From Dyella sp. SG609 (GTDB lineage: Bacteria > Pseudomonadota > Gammaproteobacteria > Xanthomonadales > Rhodanobacteraceae), in assembly GCF_012275375.1 (NCBI RefSeq), contig NZ_JAAZQJ010000003.1, positions 186,001-250,000 of the forward strand: a stretch of 64,000 nucleotides of DNA, in the 5' to 3' direction. Below the pieces are notes generated by a model that was given only the letters and a program-made list of their open reading frames with translations, made no database searches and had not been told where the DNA came from. The translations under genes were made by a program, and so were the position numbers. This document shows, in pieces, positions 27,294-37,558 of the stretch; position 1 is the stretch's first letter; every line of letters starts with the position of its first letter.

Positions 27294-30200
27294 ATGGCAC
27301 GCTTTTTTATCGATCGCCCCATCTTCGCCTGGGTGATCGCCATCATCGTGATGCTGGCCGGCACGCTGTCGCTGCTGCGCCTGCCGGTATCGCAATACCC
27401 GGTGATCGCGCCGCCGCAGGTCACCATCAACGCCAACTATCCCGGTGCGTCGGCGCAGGCGGCGGAAGACTCGGTGACGCAGATCATCGAGCAGAACATG
27501 AAGGGCCTGGACGGCCTGCTGTACATGTCCGCCACCAGCGATTCCGACGGCGCGGTGCAGGTCACGCTCACCTTCGAGAACGGCACCAACCCGGACATCG
27601 CCCAGGTGCAGGTGCAGAACAAGCTGCAGCTGGCCACGCCGCTGCTGCCGCAGATCGTGCAGCAGCAGGGCATCAACGTGGTGAAGTCCAGCTCCGGCTT
27701 CCTGATGGTGGTGGGCTTCGTATCCGAGGATGGCCGCCTGGACGGCGAAGACATCTCCGACTTCGTCAATGCCCATCTGGTCGACCCGCTCAGCCGCGTG
27801 GCCGGCGTGGGCAATATCGAAGTGTTCGGTTCCAAGTACGCCATGCGCATCTGGCTGGACCCGAACAAGCTCGACACCTACAAGCTGACGCCGCCCGAAG
27901 TGGTGGCCGCGCTGCGCGCGCAGAACCAGCAGGTGGCGGTGGGCCAGATCGGCGGCAACCCCGCGGTGAAGGGGCAGCAGATCAACGCCTCGGTGATCGC
28001 GCAGCAGCGCCTGCAGACGCCGGAGCAGTTCCGCCAGATCGTGATCCGCAGCAATACCGACGGTTCGGTGCTGACCCTGGGCGACGTCGCGCGCGTGGAG
28101 CTGGGCCTGCAGGACTACGGCTCGGCCAGCAAGTACAACGGCAAGTCCGCCACCGGCATCGCCGTCTCGCTCACCTCCGGCGCCAACGCGCTGGCCACGG
28201 CCGAGCGCGTGAAGGCCGCGCTCAAGCAGATGGAGCCCTCGTTCCCGCGCGGCGTGAAGTCGGTGATCGCGTTCGACACCACGCCGTTCGTGCGCGTGTC
28301 GATCGAAGGCGTGATCAAGACCCTGCTCGAAGCGATCGTGCTGGTGTTCCTGGTGATGTACCTGTTCCTGCAGAACTTCCGCGCCACGCTGATCCCGACC
28401 ATCGCGGTGCCGGTGGTGCTGCTGGGCACCTTCGGCGTGCTCGCGGCGATGGGTTATTCGATCAACATGCTCACCATGTTCGCCATGGTGCTGGCGATCG
28501 GCCTGCTGGTGGACGACGCCATCGTGGTGGTGGAGAACGTCGAGCGCGTGATGAGCGAGGAGGGGCTGTCGCCGCTGGAAGCCACGCGCAAGTCGATGTC
28601 GCAGATCACCGGCGCGCTGGTGGGCATCGCCCTGGTGCTGTCGGCGGTGTTCGTGCCGATGGCTTTCCTGAGCGGTTCCACCGGCGTGATCTACCGGCAG
28701 TTCTCGGTGACCATCGTGTCGTCGATGGCCTTGTCGGTGCTGGTGGCGATCGTGCTGACGCCGGCGCTGTGCGCCACCTTGCTCAAGCCGATCGCCAAGG
28801 GCCATCACGCCTCCGATCGCGGCTTCTTCGGCTGGTTCAATCGCCGCTTCGACCAGGGCACGCGCAAGTACCAGGGCGTGGTGGGCGCGATCATCGCGCG
28901 CGGCCGGCGCTTCCTGCTGGTGTTCGTGGCGATGAGCGCGGCGATGGTGGTGGTGTTCCTGCGCCTGCCCACCTCGTTCCTGCCGATGGAAGACCAGGGC
29001 TTTCTGTTCACCATGGTGCAGGCGCCGGTAGGCGCCGCCACCGAACGCACGGCGCGCGTGATGGGCCGCATCGAGCAGCACTTCATGGCCGACCCGGCGG
29101 TGGACTCGGTGTTCTCCGTGCTCGGCTTCAGCTTCGCCGGCAACGGCCAGAACGCCGGCATGGCCTTCGTGCAGCTGAAGGACTGGAGCGAGCGCCATGG
29201 CGAAGCCGCCAGCCTCAATGCGGTGGCCGGCAATGCCATGGGCGCCTTCAGCCAATACAAGGACGCGCTGGCCTTCGCCTTCGCGCCGCCGGCGGTGCCG
29301 GAGCTGGGCAACTCGGCGGGCTTCGATTTCTACCTGAAGGACAACGCCGGCCTGGGCCACGAAGCCCTGGTGGCGGCGCGCAACCAGTTCCTGCAGGAAG
29401 CCGCGCAGAGCAAGCTGCTGGCCAATGTGCGCGCCAACGGCCAGGACGACACGCCGCAGTTCCGCATCGACGTGGACTACAAGAAGGCCGCGGCGCAGGG
29501 CCTGTCGATCGGCGATCTCAACGACACGCTGACCATGGCCTGGGGCGGCCAGTACATCGACGACTTCATGGACCGCGGCCGCGTCAAGCGCGTGTTCGTG
29601 CAGGCCGATGCGCCGTTCCGCATGGCGCCGGAGGATTTCGAGAAGTGGTCGGTGCGCAATGCCGCCGGTGCGATGGTGCCGTTCCGCGCCTTCGCCAGCA
29701 CGCGCTGGGATTTCGGTTCGCCGCGCCTGGAACGCTACAACGGCGTGTCCGCGATGCAGATCAATGGCGAAGCCGCGCCGGGCGTGAGCTCGGGCGACGC
29801 CATGGCCGAAGTGGAAAAACTGGTGGCCAGGCTGCCGGCCGGCGTCGGCCTGGAATGGACCGGGCAGTCGTACCAGGAGCGCGAGGCCGGTGCGCAGGCG
29901 CCGATGCTGTACACGCTGTCGGTGCTGGTGGTGTTCCTGTGCCTGGCCGCGCTGTACGAGAGCTGGTCGATTCCCACCTCGGTGCTGCTGGTGGCGCCGC
30001 TGGGCATTCTGGGCACGGTGCTGGCGGCGTACTTCCGCGGGCTGGATCGCGACGTGTACTTCCAGGTGGCGATGCTCACCACGGTGGGCCTGTCGAGCAA
30101 GAACGCGATCCTGATCGTGGAGTTCGCCAAGGAGAACGTGGAGAAGGGCATGGCCCTGCTCGACGCCACCTTGCTGGCGGTGCGCACGCGCCTGCGGCCG

Positions 30201-30437
30201 ATCCTGATGACCTCGCTGGCCTTCGGCCTGGGTGTGCTGCCGCTGGCGCTGGCCAATGGGGCGGGTTCCGGCGCGCAGCGCGCGATCGGCACCGGCGTGC
30301 TGGGCGGCATGGTCGCGGGTACGGCGCTGGGCCTGTTCTTCGTGCCGCTGTTCTTCGTGCTGGTGCAGCGGCTGTTCGGGCGGCGCAAGCGCGCCGTGGG
30401 CGGCGTGGCCGTCGCCGGAGATACCTCGCATGAATAA
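27294..30437 (+). CDS. acrB: RND multidrug efflux pump, AcrB/MexB type
   Basis: A 1047-residue proton-driven trimeric pump of the HAE1 group. The N-terminus is [20 protein letters not shown], and the TM4 proton-relay pair is in [15 protein letters not shown] (Asp-Asp). Twelve helices and two large periplasmic loops are present, and the C-terminal half repeats the fold ([19 protein letters not shown]). Length and motifs fit a drug and solvent exporter with no visible damage. The stop overlaps the next gene by 8 nt. Confidence 0.97.
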   Translation: MARFFIDRPIFAWVIAIIVMLAGTLSLLRLPVSQYPVIAPPQVTINANYPGASAQAAEDSVTQIIEQNMKGLDGLLYMSATSDSDGAVQVTLTFENGTNPDIAQVQVQNKLQLATPLLPQIVQQQGINVVKSSSGFLMVVGFVSEDGRLDGEDISDFVNAHLVDPLSRVAGVGNIEVFGSKYAMRIWLDPNKLDTYKLTPPEVVAALRAQNQQVAVGQIGGNPAVKGQQINASVIAQQRLQTPEQFRQIVIRSNTDGSVLTLGDVARVELGLQDYGSASKYNGKSATGIAVSLTSGANALATAERVKAALKQMEPSFPRGVKSVIAFDTTPFVRVSIEGVIKTLLEAIVLVFLVMYLFLQNFRATLIPTIAVPVVLLGTFGVLAAMGYSINMLTMFAMVLAIGLLVDDAIVVVENVERVMSEEGLSPLEATRKSMSQITGALVGIALVLSAVFVPMAFLSGSTGVIYRQFSVTIVSSMALSVLVAIVLTPALCATLLKPIAKGHHASDRGFFGWFNRRFDQGTRKYQGVVGAIIARGRRFLLVFVAMSAAMVVVFLRLPTSFLPMEDQGFLFTMVQAPVGAATERTARVMGRIEQHFMADPAVDSVFSVLGFSFAGNGQNAGMAFVQLKDWSERHGEAASLNAVAGNAMGAFSQYKDALAFAFAPPAVPELGNSAGFDFYLKDNAGLGHEALVAARNQFLQEAAQSKLLANVRANGQDDTPQFRIDVDYKKAAAQGLSIGDLNDTLTMAWGGQYIDDFMDRGRVKRVFVQADAPFRMAPEDFEKWSVRNAAGAMVPFRAFASTRWDFGSPRLERYNGVSAMQINGEAAPGVSSGDAMAEVEKLVARLPAGVGLEWTGQSYQEREAGAQAPMLYTLSVLVVFLCLAALYESWSIPTSVLLVAPLGILGTVLAAYFRGLDRDVYFQVAMLTTVGLSSKNAILIVEFAKENVEKGMALLDATLLAVRTRLRPILMTSLAFGLGVLPLALANGAGSGAQRAIGTGVLGGMVAGTALGLFFVPLFFVLVQRLFGRRKRAVGGVAVAGDTSHE

Positions 30438-31872
30438 GTCTTTCATTTTGAGTTGTGCGGTCACGCTCGCCTTGGGCCTGAGCGGCTGCGTAAGCCTGGC
30501 GCCGAAGGTGCCGGCCGCGCAGCCGGATGTTCCGGCAAGCTGGCCGTTGCCCGAGAACAGCGCGGCGCCCGACGCTTCGGCTCCGGCCGGCAGCCAGGGC
30601 CGCACCGCGGATATCGGCTGGCGCCAGTTCTATGTCGATCCGCGCCTGTCCGCGCTGATCGAACAGGCGCTGCACAACAACCGCGATCTGCGCGTGGCCG
30701 TGCTCAACGTGGAGAAGGCGCGCGCGCAGTACCGCATCCAGCGCGCGGACCGCCTGCCGTCGATCGCCGCCACCGCGTCGCTGCAGCGCAGCCGCGACAT
30801 CAACCAGCCGCAGCCGATCACCCAGCAATACCGCGCCGAACTGGGCACTACCCAGTTCGAGCTGGACCTGTTCGGCCGCGTCGCCTCGCTGAGCACCGGC
30901 GCGCTGGAGCGCTACCTGGCCGAGGGCGAGGCCAGCCGCAGCGCGCAGCTGAGCCTGATCGCCGAAGTGGCCAATGCCTGGCTGACGCTGGCGGCGGACC
31001 GCGAGTCGCTGAAGGTGGCGCAGGCCACGCGCGACACGCAGGAGGCTTCATTCCAATTGACTGAACAACGCCATGCGCTCGGCGCGGCCTCGAGCCTGGA
31101 TGTCAGCCAGGCGCAGACCACGGTCGAAACCGCGCGCGCCGACATGGCGCGCTACACCGGCCAGGTGGCGCAGGACATCAACGCGCTGCGCCTGCTGGCG
31201 GGCGGCGCGCTGGACGAAGCGCTGCTGCCCACCGGCCTGGGCGACGACGCCACCATGCTCGGCGCGCTGCCGGCGGAGTTGCCCTCGGATGTACTGCTGC
31301 GCCGCCCGGACATCCTGCAGTCGGAACATCTGCTGCGCGCGGCCAATGCCGATATCGGCGCGGCGCGCGCGGCGTTCTTCCCGTCCATCCTGCTGACCGG
31401 CAGCGTGGGCACGGCCAGCGGACAGCTCAACAATCTGTTCGACAGCGGCACCCGCGTGTGGAGCTTCGCGCCGCAGATCAGCCTGCCGATCTTCCAGGGC
31501 GGCCGCCTGCGCGCGCAGCTGGCCGGCGCCAAGGCCGATCAGCAGATCGCGCTGGCGCAATACGAGAAGGCCATCCAGGCCGGCTTCCGCGAAGTGGCCG
31601 ACGCGCTGGCGCTTACTTCCACCCTGGCCGGGCAGCGCCAGGCGCAGGAGGCGCTGGTGGGCGCGGCGGCGCGGGCGGACGAGCTGTCGCGGGCGCGCTA
31701 CAAGGCCGGCAAGGACAGCTACCTGGTGGCGCTGGATGCGCAGCGCGCGCTGTACGCCGCGCAGCAGCAGCTGATCGCGACGCGGCTGGCCGAGCAGACC
31801 AACCGGGTCACTTTGTATAAAGTGCTGGGCGGCGGCTGGAACGAGCGCAGCCCTATCCCCGGTACCCCATGA
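30430..31872 (+). CDS. oprM: RND efflux outer-membrane channel lipoprotein (OprM/NodT family)
   Basis: A 480-residue TolC-like channel. Its ATG lies inside the 3' end of the pump gene. The signal peptide ends in lipobox LSGC (Cys20). Two repeated coiled-coil/beta halves carry family segments [51 protein letters not shown] and [15 protein letters not shown]. It completes the tripartite pump. The stop overlaps the TetR start by 4 nt (ATGA). Confidence 0.96.
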   Translation: MNKSFILSCAVTLALGLSGCVSLAPKVPAAQPDVPASWPLPENSAAPDASAPAGSQGRTADIGWRQFYVDPRLSALIEQALHNNRDLRVAVLNVEKARAQYRIQRADRLPSIAATASLQRSRDINQPQPITQQYRAELGTTQFELDLFGRVASLSTGALERYLAEGEASRSAQLSLIAEVANAWLTLAADRESLKVAQATRDTQEASFQLTEQRHALGAASSLDVSQAQTTVETARADMARYTGQVAQDINALRLLAGGALDEALLPTGLGDDATMLGALPAELPSDVLLRRPDILQSEHLLRAANADIGAARAAFFPSILLTGSVGTASGQLNNLFDSGTRVWSFAPQISLPIFQGGRLRAQLAGAKADQQIALAQYEKAIQAGFREVADALALTSTLAGQRQAQEALVGAAARADELSRARYKAGKDSYLVALDAQRALYAAQQQLIATRLAEQTNRVTLYKVLGGGWNERSPIPGTP

Positions 31873-32492
31873 GCCGCGACGACAAGAACGACGAAACCAC
31901 CTTGAGCCCGCGCGCGCGCGAACAGCGCGAGCGCATCCTGGCCGCGGCGCAGCACTGCTTCGTGAAATACGGCTTCCATGCCGCCAGCATGGCGAACATC
32001 GCCGAAGCGGCGGCGATGAGTGCCGGCCTGATCTACCGCTACTTCCCGAACAAGAGCTCGATCGTGCTGGCCATCATCGAGCGCCAGAGCGAGATGGAGC
32101 TGGAGGACATCCGCGCGCTCGGCGCCTCGACCGATCCGGTCGACGCGCTGATGGAATGCTTCGTGGAATGGAGCCGGCCGCGTCCGGACATGCGCATCAT
32201 GAATGCCGCGCTGTTCCTGGAAACCAGCGCGGAAGCCACCCGCGACAAGCAGGTGGCCACCGCGATCCATCACGCGGACGAGCTGGCCTGCACCGAGTTT
32301 CGCCAATGGCTGGAGAAGCCCGCGGAGGAAGGCGGCATCGGCATGTCGCCGGCGATCAGCGAGCGGCGTTCGCTGGCATTGATGCTGCTGGTCGAGGGGC
32401 TGGCGGTGCGTGCGGCGAGGGATCCGAAGCTGGATACGGAGTTGTTGCGGGAGGCGTTGGCTGAGGTTGTGCACAAGTTGATGGAAGAGTAA
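31869..32492 (+). CDS. TetR/AcrR-family regulator, last gene of the efflux operon
   Basis: A 207-residue protein. The helix-turn-helix is at about 38-58 (AASMANIAEAAAMSAGLIYR, then YFPNKSSI), with a ligand-binding helical domain after it. TetR repressors of RND pumps are usually divergent from the pump; here the regulator is translationally coupled to the channel gene, so repressor level follows pump level (autoregulation). The candidate operator is at 26035-26046. Codon use loosens in the last ~30 codons. Confidence 0.92.
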   Translation: MSRDDKNDETTLSPRAREQRERILAAAQHCFVKYGFHAASMANIAEAAAMSAGLIYRYFPNKSSIVLAIIERQSEMELEDIRALGASTDPVDALMECFVEWSRPRPDMRIMNAALFLETSAEATRDKQVATAIHHADELACTEFRQWLEKPAEEGGIGMSPAISERRSLALMLLVEGLAVRAARDPKLDTELLREALAEVVHKLMEE

Positions 32493-32502
32493 GTACATGG
32501 AG

Positions 32503-32663
32503 CCCTTCGCCCCTCCGGGGAGAAGGTGGCGGCGGCCGGATGAGGGGCGGCCCTTGCGGGGCCATTGCTACGAAGCGAAGAAAAGCTTTTAGCCTTTCTC
32601 GACCCTCCGCTCACCGCTCCGCCCGGCCCCTCACCCCGGCCCTCTCCCCGGAGGGGAGAGGGG
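32503..32663. repeat. composite hairpin repeat, family B copy 5
   Basis: CCTCCGGGGAGAAGGTGGCG and GGCCGGATGAGG at one end, and GGCCCTCTCCCCGGAGGGGA at the other, fill the 240-nt gap before the threonine aldolase. An open frame through this repeat would add 56 false residues to that enzyme. Confidence 0.8.
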
Positions 32664-32732
32664 GAAAGGCGGCGTGCTTGTTCGCGGTCGACGGACGCGC
32701 CAAGCTTGGCCTTTCCCCATCGAGGACTGGCC

Positions 32733-33749
32733 GTGGACTGGGTCGACCTGCGCAGCGATACCGTGACCAAGCCCACCCGCGCCATGCGCGAGGCCATGCT
32801 GCTGGCCGAGGTGGGCGACGACGTCTACGGCGAAGATCCCACGGTCAACGCCTTGCAGGCGAAGCTGGCCGATGAACTCGGCTTCGAGGCGGCGCTGTTC
32901 GTGCCGACCGGCACGCAGTCGAACCTGCTGGCGCTGATGTCGCACTGCGAGCGCGGCGACGAATACCTGGTCGGCGCCGACGCGCACACTTACAAGTTCG
33001 AGGGCGGCGGCGCCGCGGTGCTGGGTTCGATCCAGCCGCAGCCGATTCCGCACGAGGCAGACGGCAGCTTGGCGCTGGACAAGCTGGCCGCGGCGATCAA
33101 ACCGGTCGATCCGCACTTCGCGCGCACGAAGCTGCTGGCCCTGGAAAACACCTGGCACGGCCGCGCGCTCCCGCTGGATTACCTGCACGCCGCGCAGAAA
33201 TTCGCGCGCGAACGCGGGCTGGGCTTTCATCTCGACGGTGCGCGGCTGTTCAACGCCGCCGTGGCCAGCGGCGTGCATGCGCGCGAGATCGCGAGCCTGT
33301 TCGATACCGTCTCGGTCTGCCTGTCGAAGGGGCTTGGCGCGCCGGTGGGTTCGGTACTGCTCGGTCCCGGCGCACTCGTGGAGAAGGCGCGGCGCTGGCG
33401 CAAGGTGGCCGGCGGCGGCTGGCGCCAGGCCGGCATGCTCGCTGCGGCGGCCATCCATGCGCTGGATCATCACGTGGCGCGCCTGGCCGAGGATCACGCG
33501 CGCGCCGCCACGCTGGCGGCACGCATGGGCGAGATTGCCGGGGTGAAGCTATTGGGCCATCACACCAATATGGTGTTCGTGGACGTGCCGGCGGCGCATC
33601 TGCGCGAACTCGACGCGCATCTGCGCGAAGCCAGGGTGCGCATCAGCATCGGCTATCTGCCGACCTTGCGGCTGGTCACGCATCTGGATATCGACGACGA
33701 CGGCGTGGAACGCACCGTCGATGCGTTCCGCGCGTTTTTCCGGCATTGA
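32733..33749 (+). CDS. ltaE: low-specificity L-threonine aldolase
   Basis: A 338-residue PLP enzyme cleaving L-threonine and allo-threonine to glycine and acetaldehyde. I chose GTG at 32733 (GAGG 7 nt upstream; VDWVDLRSDTVTKPTRAM) because that matches the family N-terminus; ATG at 32565 would translate a repeat. Motifs are HLDGARLFNAA and the PLP lysine Lys199 in SVCLSKGLGAPVG, with the GGGWRQAGMLAAA segment following. It converges on the PHB depolymerase gene with a 4-nt gap. Confidence 0.95.
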   Translation: MDWVDLRSDTVTKPTRAMREAMLLAEVGDDVYGEDPTVNALQAKLADELGFEAALFVPTGTQSNLLALMSHCERGDEYLVGADAHTYKFEGGGAAVLGSIQPQPIPHEADGSLALDKLAAAIKPVDPHFARTKLLALENTWHGRALPLDYLHAAQKFARERGLGFHLDGARLFNAAVASGVHAREIASLFDTVSVCLSKGLGAPVGSVLLGPGALVEKARRWRKVAGGGWRQAGMLAAAAIHALDHHVARLAEDHARAATLAARMGEIAGVKLLGHHTNMVFVDVPAAHLRELDAHLREARVRISIGYLPTLRLVTHLDIDDDGVERTVDAFRAFFRH

Positions 33750-33753
33750 GGCC

Positions 33754-35007
33754 TCAGGCCGGCGGCTGGTCGAAGCGCTTGATGAAATCGCGCACCTGCG
33801 GATAGACCACTTCGCGCCAGCGGCGGCCGCTGAAGATGCCGTAATGGCCGGCGCCTTCGATCACCTTGTGCGCGCGCCGGTCGGTTGGGATCCCGCTGCA
33901 CAGCGTGTGCGCCGCCTGGGTCTGGCCAAGGCCGGAGATATCGTCCAGCTCGCCTTCCACGGTGAGCAGGGCGCTCTTGGTGATGGCGGAGGGCGTCACG
34001 CGTTCGCCGCGCACGTCCCATAGCCCGCGCGGCAGCAGGAACTGCTGGAACACGGTGTGGATGGTGTCGAGGTAATACTCGGCCGGCATGTCCAGCACGG
34101 CGTTGTATTCGTCGTAGAACTTGCGGTGCGCCTGGGCGTCGTCCAGGTCGCCGCGCAGCAGGTCGAGATAGAAATCCCAGTGCGAATTCAGATGGCGGCT
34201 GGGGTTCATCGCCACGAAGCCCGCATGCTGCAGGAAGCCCGGATACACCTCGCGGCCATGGCCGGGGTAGTTCGGCGGCACGGTGTGGATCAGGTTGCCC
34301 TTGAACCAGCTCAGCGGCTGCGTGGTGGCCAGGCTGTTGACACCGGTGGGATTGCTGCGCGGCTCGATCGGGCCGCCCATCATGGTCAGGCTCAGCGGCG
34401 TGGTTTCGCCGCGCGCGGCCATCAGCGACACCGCGGCCAGCACCGGCACCGTCGGCTGGCACACCGAGATCACGTGCAGGCGATGCGCGCCGATATGGCG
34501 GATGAACTCCTGCACGTATTCGACGTAGTCATCCAGATGGAACGCGCCTTGCTCGGCCGGCACCATGCGCGCGTCGACCCAGTCGGTGATGTACACCTTG
34601 TGGTCGCGCAGCAGGGTGCGCACGGTGTCGCGCAGCAGGGTGGCGTGGTGGCCGGACAGCGGTGCGACGACCAGCACCGACGGCTCGTTCTTCAGGCGCT
34701 CGATGGTGTCCTGGTCGTCGCTGTAGCGCTTGAAGCGCTTGAGCTCGCAGAACGGCTTGGCCAGCACGGTGCGTTCGACGATGGCGATGTCCTGCCCGTG
34801 CGATTGCACCTGGTGGATATCGAACGCGGGCTTCTCGTATTCCTTGCCCAGCCGGTGCAGCAGTTCGTAACCGGCGGCCATGCGCTGCGCGCCGGGCACC
34901 TGGGCGAACGGGCCCGAAGGATCGGTCAGCATCTTCGCGCTGGCATCGGCGTAGTGGCTGAGCGGGCCGAGGAAGGCGCGCTGCCATTCGTGAATCTGAT
35001 AGAGCAT
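33754..35007 (-). CDS. phaZ: intracellular polyhydroxybutyrate depolymerase
   Basis: A 417-residue alpha/beta hydrolase of the intracellular PHB depolymerase family. Cys183 in HVISVCQPTVPVL stands where most hydrolases have Ser. Asp355 (or 356) in VEGELDDISG and His388 in EGAGHYG complete the triad at the same numbering as Ralstonia eutropha PhaZ1, so it should mobilise stored PHB granules. It has no signal peptide, as expected for a cytoplasmic enzyme. No PHA synthase or phasin is in the window. Confidence 0.93.
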   Translation of the reverse strand: MLYQIHEWQRAFLGPLSHYADASAKMLTDPSGPFAQVPGAQRMAAGYELLHRLGKEYEKPAFDIHQVQSHGQDIAIVERTVLAKPFCELKRFKRYSDDQDTIERLKNEPSVLVVAPLSGHHATLLRDTVRTLLRDHKVYITDWVDARMVPAEQGAFHLDDYVEYVQEFIRHIGAHRLHVISVCQPTVPVLAAVSLMAARGETTPLSLTMMGGPIEPRSNPTGVNSLATTQPLSWFKGNLIHTVPPNYPGHGREVYPGFLQHAGFVAMNPSRHLNSHWDFYLDLLRGDLDDAQAHRKFYDEYNAVLDMPAEYYLDTIHTVFQQFLLPRGLWDVRGERVTPSAITKSALLTVEGELDDISGLGQTQAAHTLCSGIPTDRRAHKVIEGAGHYGIFSGRRWREVVYPQVRDFIKRFDQPPA

Positions 35008-35108
35008 GCGGGAAAGCCGGGCGGGCGGAAAAATCCGATTCTACCTGCTCCCGCGCTTCCGTGCTGCGATGCCGCAAGATTGTTATGCCAATGTAATCAG
35101 CGCCTTGC

Positions 35109-35201
35109 GCAGGTTGGGGTGAGCCGGCAGGCGAACCCAACGATGCGGAGCTCCCGGAGATCGCGATGTTGGGGTTCGCCTGCCGGCTCACCCCAACCTA
35201 C
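35109..35201. repeat. family A inverted repeat, copy 3
   Basis: Left arm GCAGGTTGGGGTGAGCCGGC (35109-35141) and right arm (35168-35201) are inverted copies. The right tip, read on the minus strand as GTAGGTTGGGG, supplies the stop codon of the methyltransferase gene. The left tip is CAGG and touches no gene end. Confidence 0.9.
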
Positions 35202-35944
35202 GGTTTGCGGCAGACGAGCAGGATTTCGTCCACGCCCGTGGTGTCGCCCAGCCCCGCGCGCCACTGCAGCGGCCTCTGCATGCGCACCGCGATCGGCATG
35301 AACACGCGGTTGTACCACCACATCGCGCGCTCTCTTTTATGCGTGAGGTACCACTGGCCGATCTCGAGCAGGCGCGAGGATTTCGGCTGCATGCCGTAGA
35401 CCGCGCTCTGCTCGATGCGGAAGCCGTGCTGCGCCAGGCGCGCATGGATGTCGTCCGGCTCGTAGCGGCGGCAATGGCCGACGAATTCGTCGAACGGCGT
35501 CCACGCCGCGGTATGCAGCGGCACCGACAGCAGCAAGGTGGCGCCGGGCGCGGCGACGCGGGCGAGTTCCTTCAGTGCGCCGATGTCGTCCGCCACGTGC
35601 TCCAGGATGTCGAACGCGCAGACCAGGTCGAACTGTGCATCGGCATAGGGCAGGGCGCCGATGGTGCCGTGCACCGCGCTGGCGCCGTGGCGGCGCAGCT
35701 TGCGCAGCGCCTCGGCGCTGAGGTCGACGAAGCAGGTGTCCTGCAGCGGCAGGCGCGGGCGCAGCCCCGGTGCAATCTCCAGCCGGCGCGTGGATGCGGC
35801 GGCCAGTTCGCGCACCAGCGGCCAGGTATTGAAGCGCTCCGGGGGCACCAGCCGGGCTTGCGCCCACAGGGGTTCGTAGAAGCCGCGGTTGGCGGCGGCC
35901 AGGTCGGCGTCGCTGCGCGGCGCAGGCGCGAAGTGGGTGGGCAT
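35198..35944 (-). CDS. class I SAM-dependent methyltransferase
   Basis: A 248-residue Methyltransf_11-like enzyme. The SAM-binding region starts at LEIAPGLRPRLPL (motif I), with LPYADAQFDLVCAFDILEHV as motif II to III and LLLSVPLH after it. The C-terminal 70 residues are unlike quinone methyltransferases (WWYNRVFMPIAVRMQRPL), so the substrate cannot be named. The stop is the TAG in the tip of the adjacent inverted repeat. Confidence 0.85.
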   Translation of the reverse strand: MPTHFAPAPRSDADLAAANRGFYEPLWAQARLVPPERFNTWPLVRELAAASTRRLEIAPGLRPRLPLQDTCFVDLSAEALRKLRRHGASAVHGTIGALPYADAQFDLVCAFDILEHVADDIGALKELARVAAPGATLLLSVPLHTAAWTPFDEFVGHCRRYEPDDIHARLAQHGFRIEQSAVYGMQPKSSRLLEIGQWYLTHKRERAMWWYNRVFMPIAVRMQRPLQWRAGLGDTTGVDEILLVCRKP

Positions 35945-36004
35945 CGGGCTAGTGTGGCTCGGGCCCGGCTGACAAGCGAGTGAATGCGGGCGTGAGTTCT
36001 TGCG

Positions 36005-36511
36005 TCAGGCGATGCGCACCACTTCGGTGCCGGCGATCACGTCGTGCAGCGCGCGCCGGCGCGCATTGGTCAGCGCCCAGGCGAAGTAAATGACCCAGGC
36101 AATAAGCACCGCCCACAGCGCCACCGACGTGCTGGATACGCGGGCCAGTTCCAGCAGCAGCAGCGGCGCGGCACCCGCCAGCAGACGGATCAGCGCCTGC
36201 GCGAAACGCACCCGTCCGCCATCCACGCGCACCAGCCGCAGGCGCCACGGCCGCATGCCCAGCGTCTGTCCGCCGCGCAGCCACGAGGCGATGAAATACG
36301 CCGACAGCACCAGCCCCTGCAGCGGCTGGTACCACCATGCCGTTTCCACGTGGCCGGCGGTGGCGATCAGCTGGCCGCCGGTGGCGCGCTGGCAGGCGTA
36401 GCCCACCATGGCAAGGATGGCGATTACCGCCCACAGGTCGTAGAACAGCGCCAGCAGCCGGCGCGGCAAGGTGGCGGGCATAAGCGAAGGATTCGGGATG
36501 CTCGGGTTCAT
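36005..36511 (-). CDS. RDD-family membrane protein
   Basis: A 168-residue protein (or 158 if it starts at the internal Met, 36481). The RDD signature is present as RRLLALFYDLWAVIAILAM and later SWLRGGQTLGMRPWRLRLV. About three to four transmembrane helices are predicted. The function of RDD proteins is poorly known; some are linked to sodium/proton exchange. It is divergent from xerD across less than 80 nt. Confidence 0.88.
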   Translation of the reverse strand: MNPSIPNPSLMPATLPRRLLALFYDLWAVIAILAMVGYACQRATGGQLIATAGHVETAWWYQPLQGLVLSAYFIASWLRGGQTLGMRPWRLRLVRVDGGRVRFAQALIRLLAGAAPLLLLELARVSSTSVALWAVLIAWVIYFAWALTNARRRALHDVIAGTEVVRIA

Positions 36512-36555
36512 TCGTCGGCTTGCGTCCGGCGCGCGCTATGCCCAGCATCTCGCGC

Positions 36556-37467
36556 ATGTCAGAGAAAGCCGCAAGTATCGCCGAAGCCGACCAGCGCAGC
36601 ATCGCCGCCTTCCTGGAGCGGGTGTGGTCGGAGGACGGCCTGTCCGACCGCACCCTCGATGCCTACCGCCGCGACCTCGAAGGCCTGGCCCGCTGGCTGG
36701 CCGGGCGGAACTTGAGCCTGAACCAGGCGCGGCGCCAGCATCTGTCCGAATACCACGGCGCGCAGCCGGTGGCGGTGCGCTCGATGGCGCGGCGGCAGTC
36801 CTCGTTCCGCCGCTACTACGGCTTCGTGGCGCGCAACGAGCCGGGCTTCGAAGATCCCACCCTGCTGATCGAACGCCCGCGCACGCCGCGCAGCCTGCCC
36901 AAGGCCCTGGCGGAGCGCGAGATCGAAGGCCTGCTGCAGGCGCCGGACCTGGACACCACCCTGGGCCTGCGCGACCGCGCGATGCTGGAGCTGATGTACG
37001 CCTCGGGCCTGCGCGTGTCCGAGCTGGTCGAGCTGCCGCTGGCCTCGCTCAATCTGCGTCAGGGCGTGCTGCGCGTCACCGGCAAGGGCGGCAAGGACCG
37101 CCTGGTGCCGGTGGGCGAGCTGGCGCTGGAGCGGATCGAGGCTTACCTCGCGGCGGCGCGCCCGGTGCTGGCCAAGGGGCGCCAGCCGGCGGCGCTGTTC
37201 CTGAGCAAGCGCGGCGAAGGCATGACGCGGCAGATGTTCTGGACCCTGGTCAAGCGCTATGCGCTGCGCGTGGGCATCGTGGCCAAGCGCATCTCGCCGC
37301 ACGTGCTGCGGCATTCCTTCGCCACCCATCTGCTGAACCACGGCGCCGACCTGCGCGCGCTGCAGATGCTGCTGGGCCACAGCGCGCTCAGTACCACGCA
37401 GATCTACACGCTGGTGGCCAAGGAAGGACTCAAGCGGCTGCATGCGCAGCACCATCCGCGCGGTTGA
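36556..37467 (+). CDS. xerD: site-specific tyrosine recombinase XerD
   Basis: A 303-residue enzyme. The catalytic residues are Arg153 (SGLRVSEL), Lys177 (TGKGGKDR), His249 and Arg252 (SPHVLRHSFATHLL), His275 (LGHSALST) and the nucleophile Tyr284 (QIYTLV). The N-terminal SAM-like domain spans about 10-110. With XerC it resolves chromosome dimers at dif. The ATG at 36556 gives the usual XerD length; an upstream TTG (36520) is less likely. It is followed by dsbC as in E. coli, but recJ is replaced by purL after a repeat. Confidence 0.96.
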   Translation: MSEKAASIAEADQRSIAAFLERVWSEDGLSDRTLDAYRRDLEGLARWLAGRNLSLNQARRQHLSEYHGAQPVAVRSMARRQSSFRRYYGFVARNEPGFEDPTLLIERPRTPRSLPKALAEREIEGLLQAPDLDTTLGLRDRAMLELMYASGLRVSELVELPLASLNLRQGVLRVTGKGGKDRLVPVGELALERIEAYLAAARPVLAKGRQPAALFLSKRGEGMTRQMFWTLVKRYALRVGIVAKRISPHVLRHSFATHLLNHGADLRALQMLLGHSALSTTQIYTLVAKEGLKRLHAQHHPRG

Positions 37468-37558
37468 GACGGGTCCGACGGAGCATTTAGGCGGCCTGTG
37501 CGAGAATCCGGCCATCCCCCGATCATTCCGTGCCGAACGGAAGCCAGTGAGGTTTGCG

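Noticed and set aside
26100-30605. Very long minus-strand open frame (~1500 codons) opposite the efflux genes
   Set aside because: It is the antisense shadow of acrA/acrB in a GC-rich genome, with low-complexity His/Arg/Gln composition and no domain. The plus-strand frames have full-length, motif-complete proteins.
32565-32732. N-terminal extension of the threonine aldolase from an upstream ATG
   Set aside because: The extension translates a family B repeat. GTG at 32733 has a ribosome site and matches the family N-terminus.
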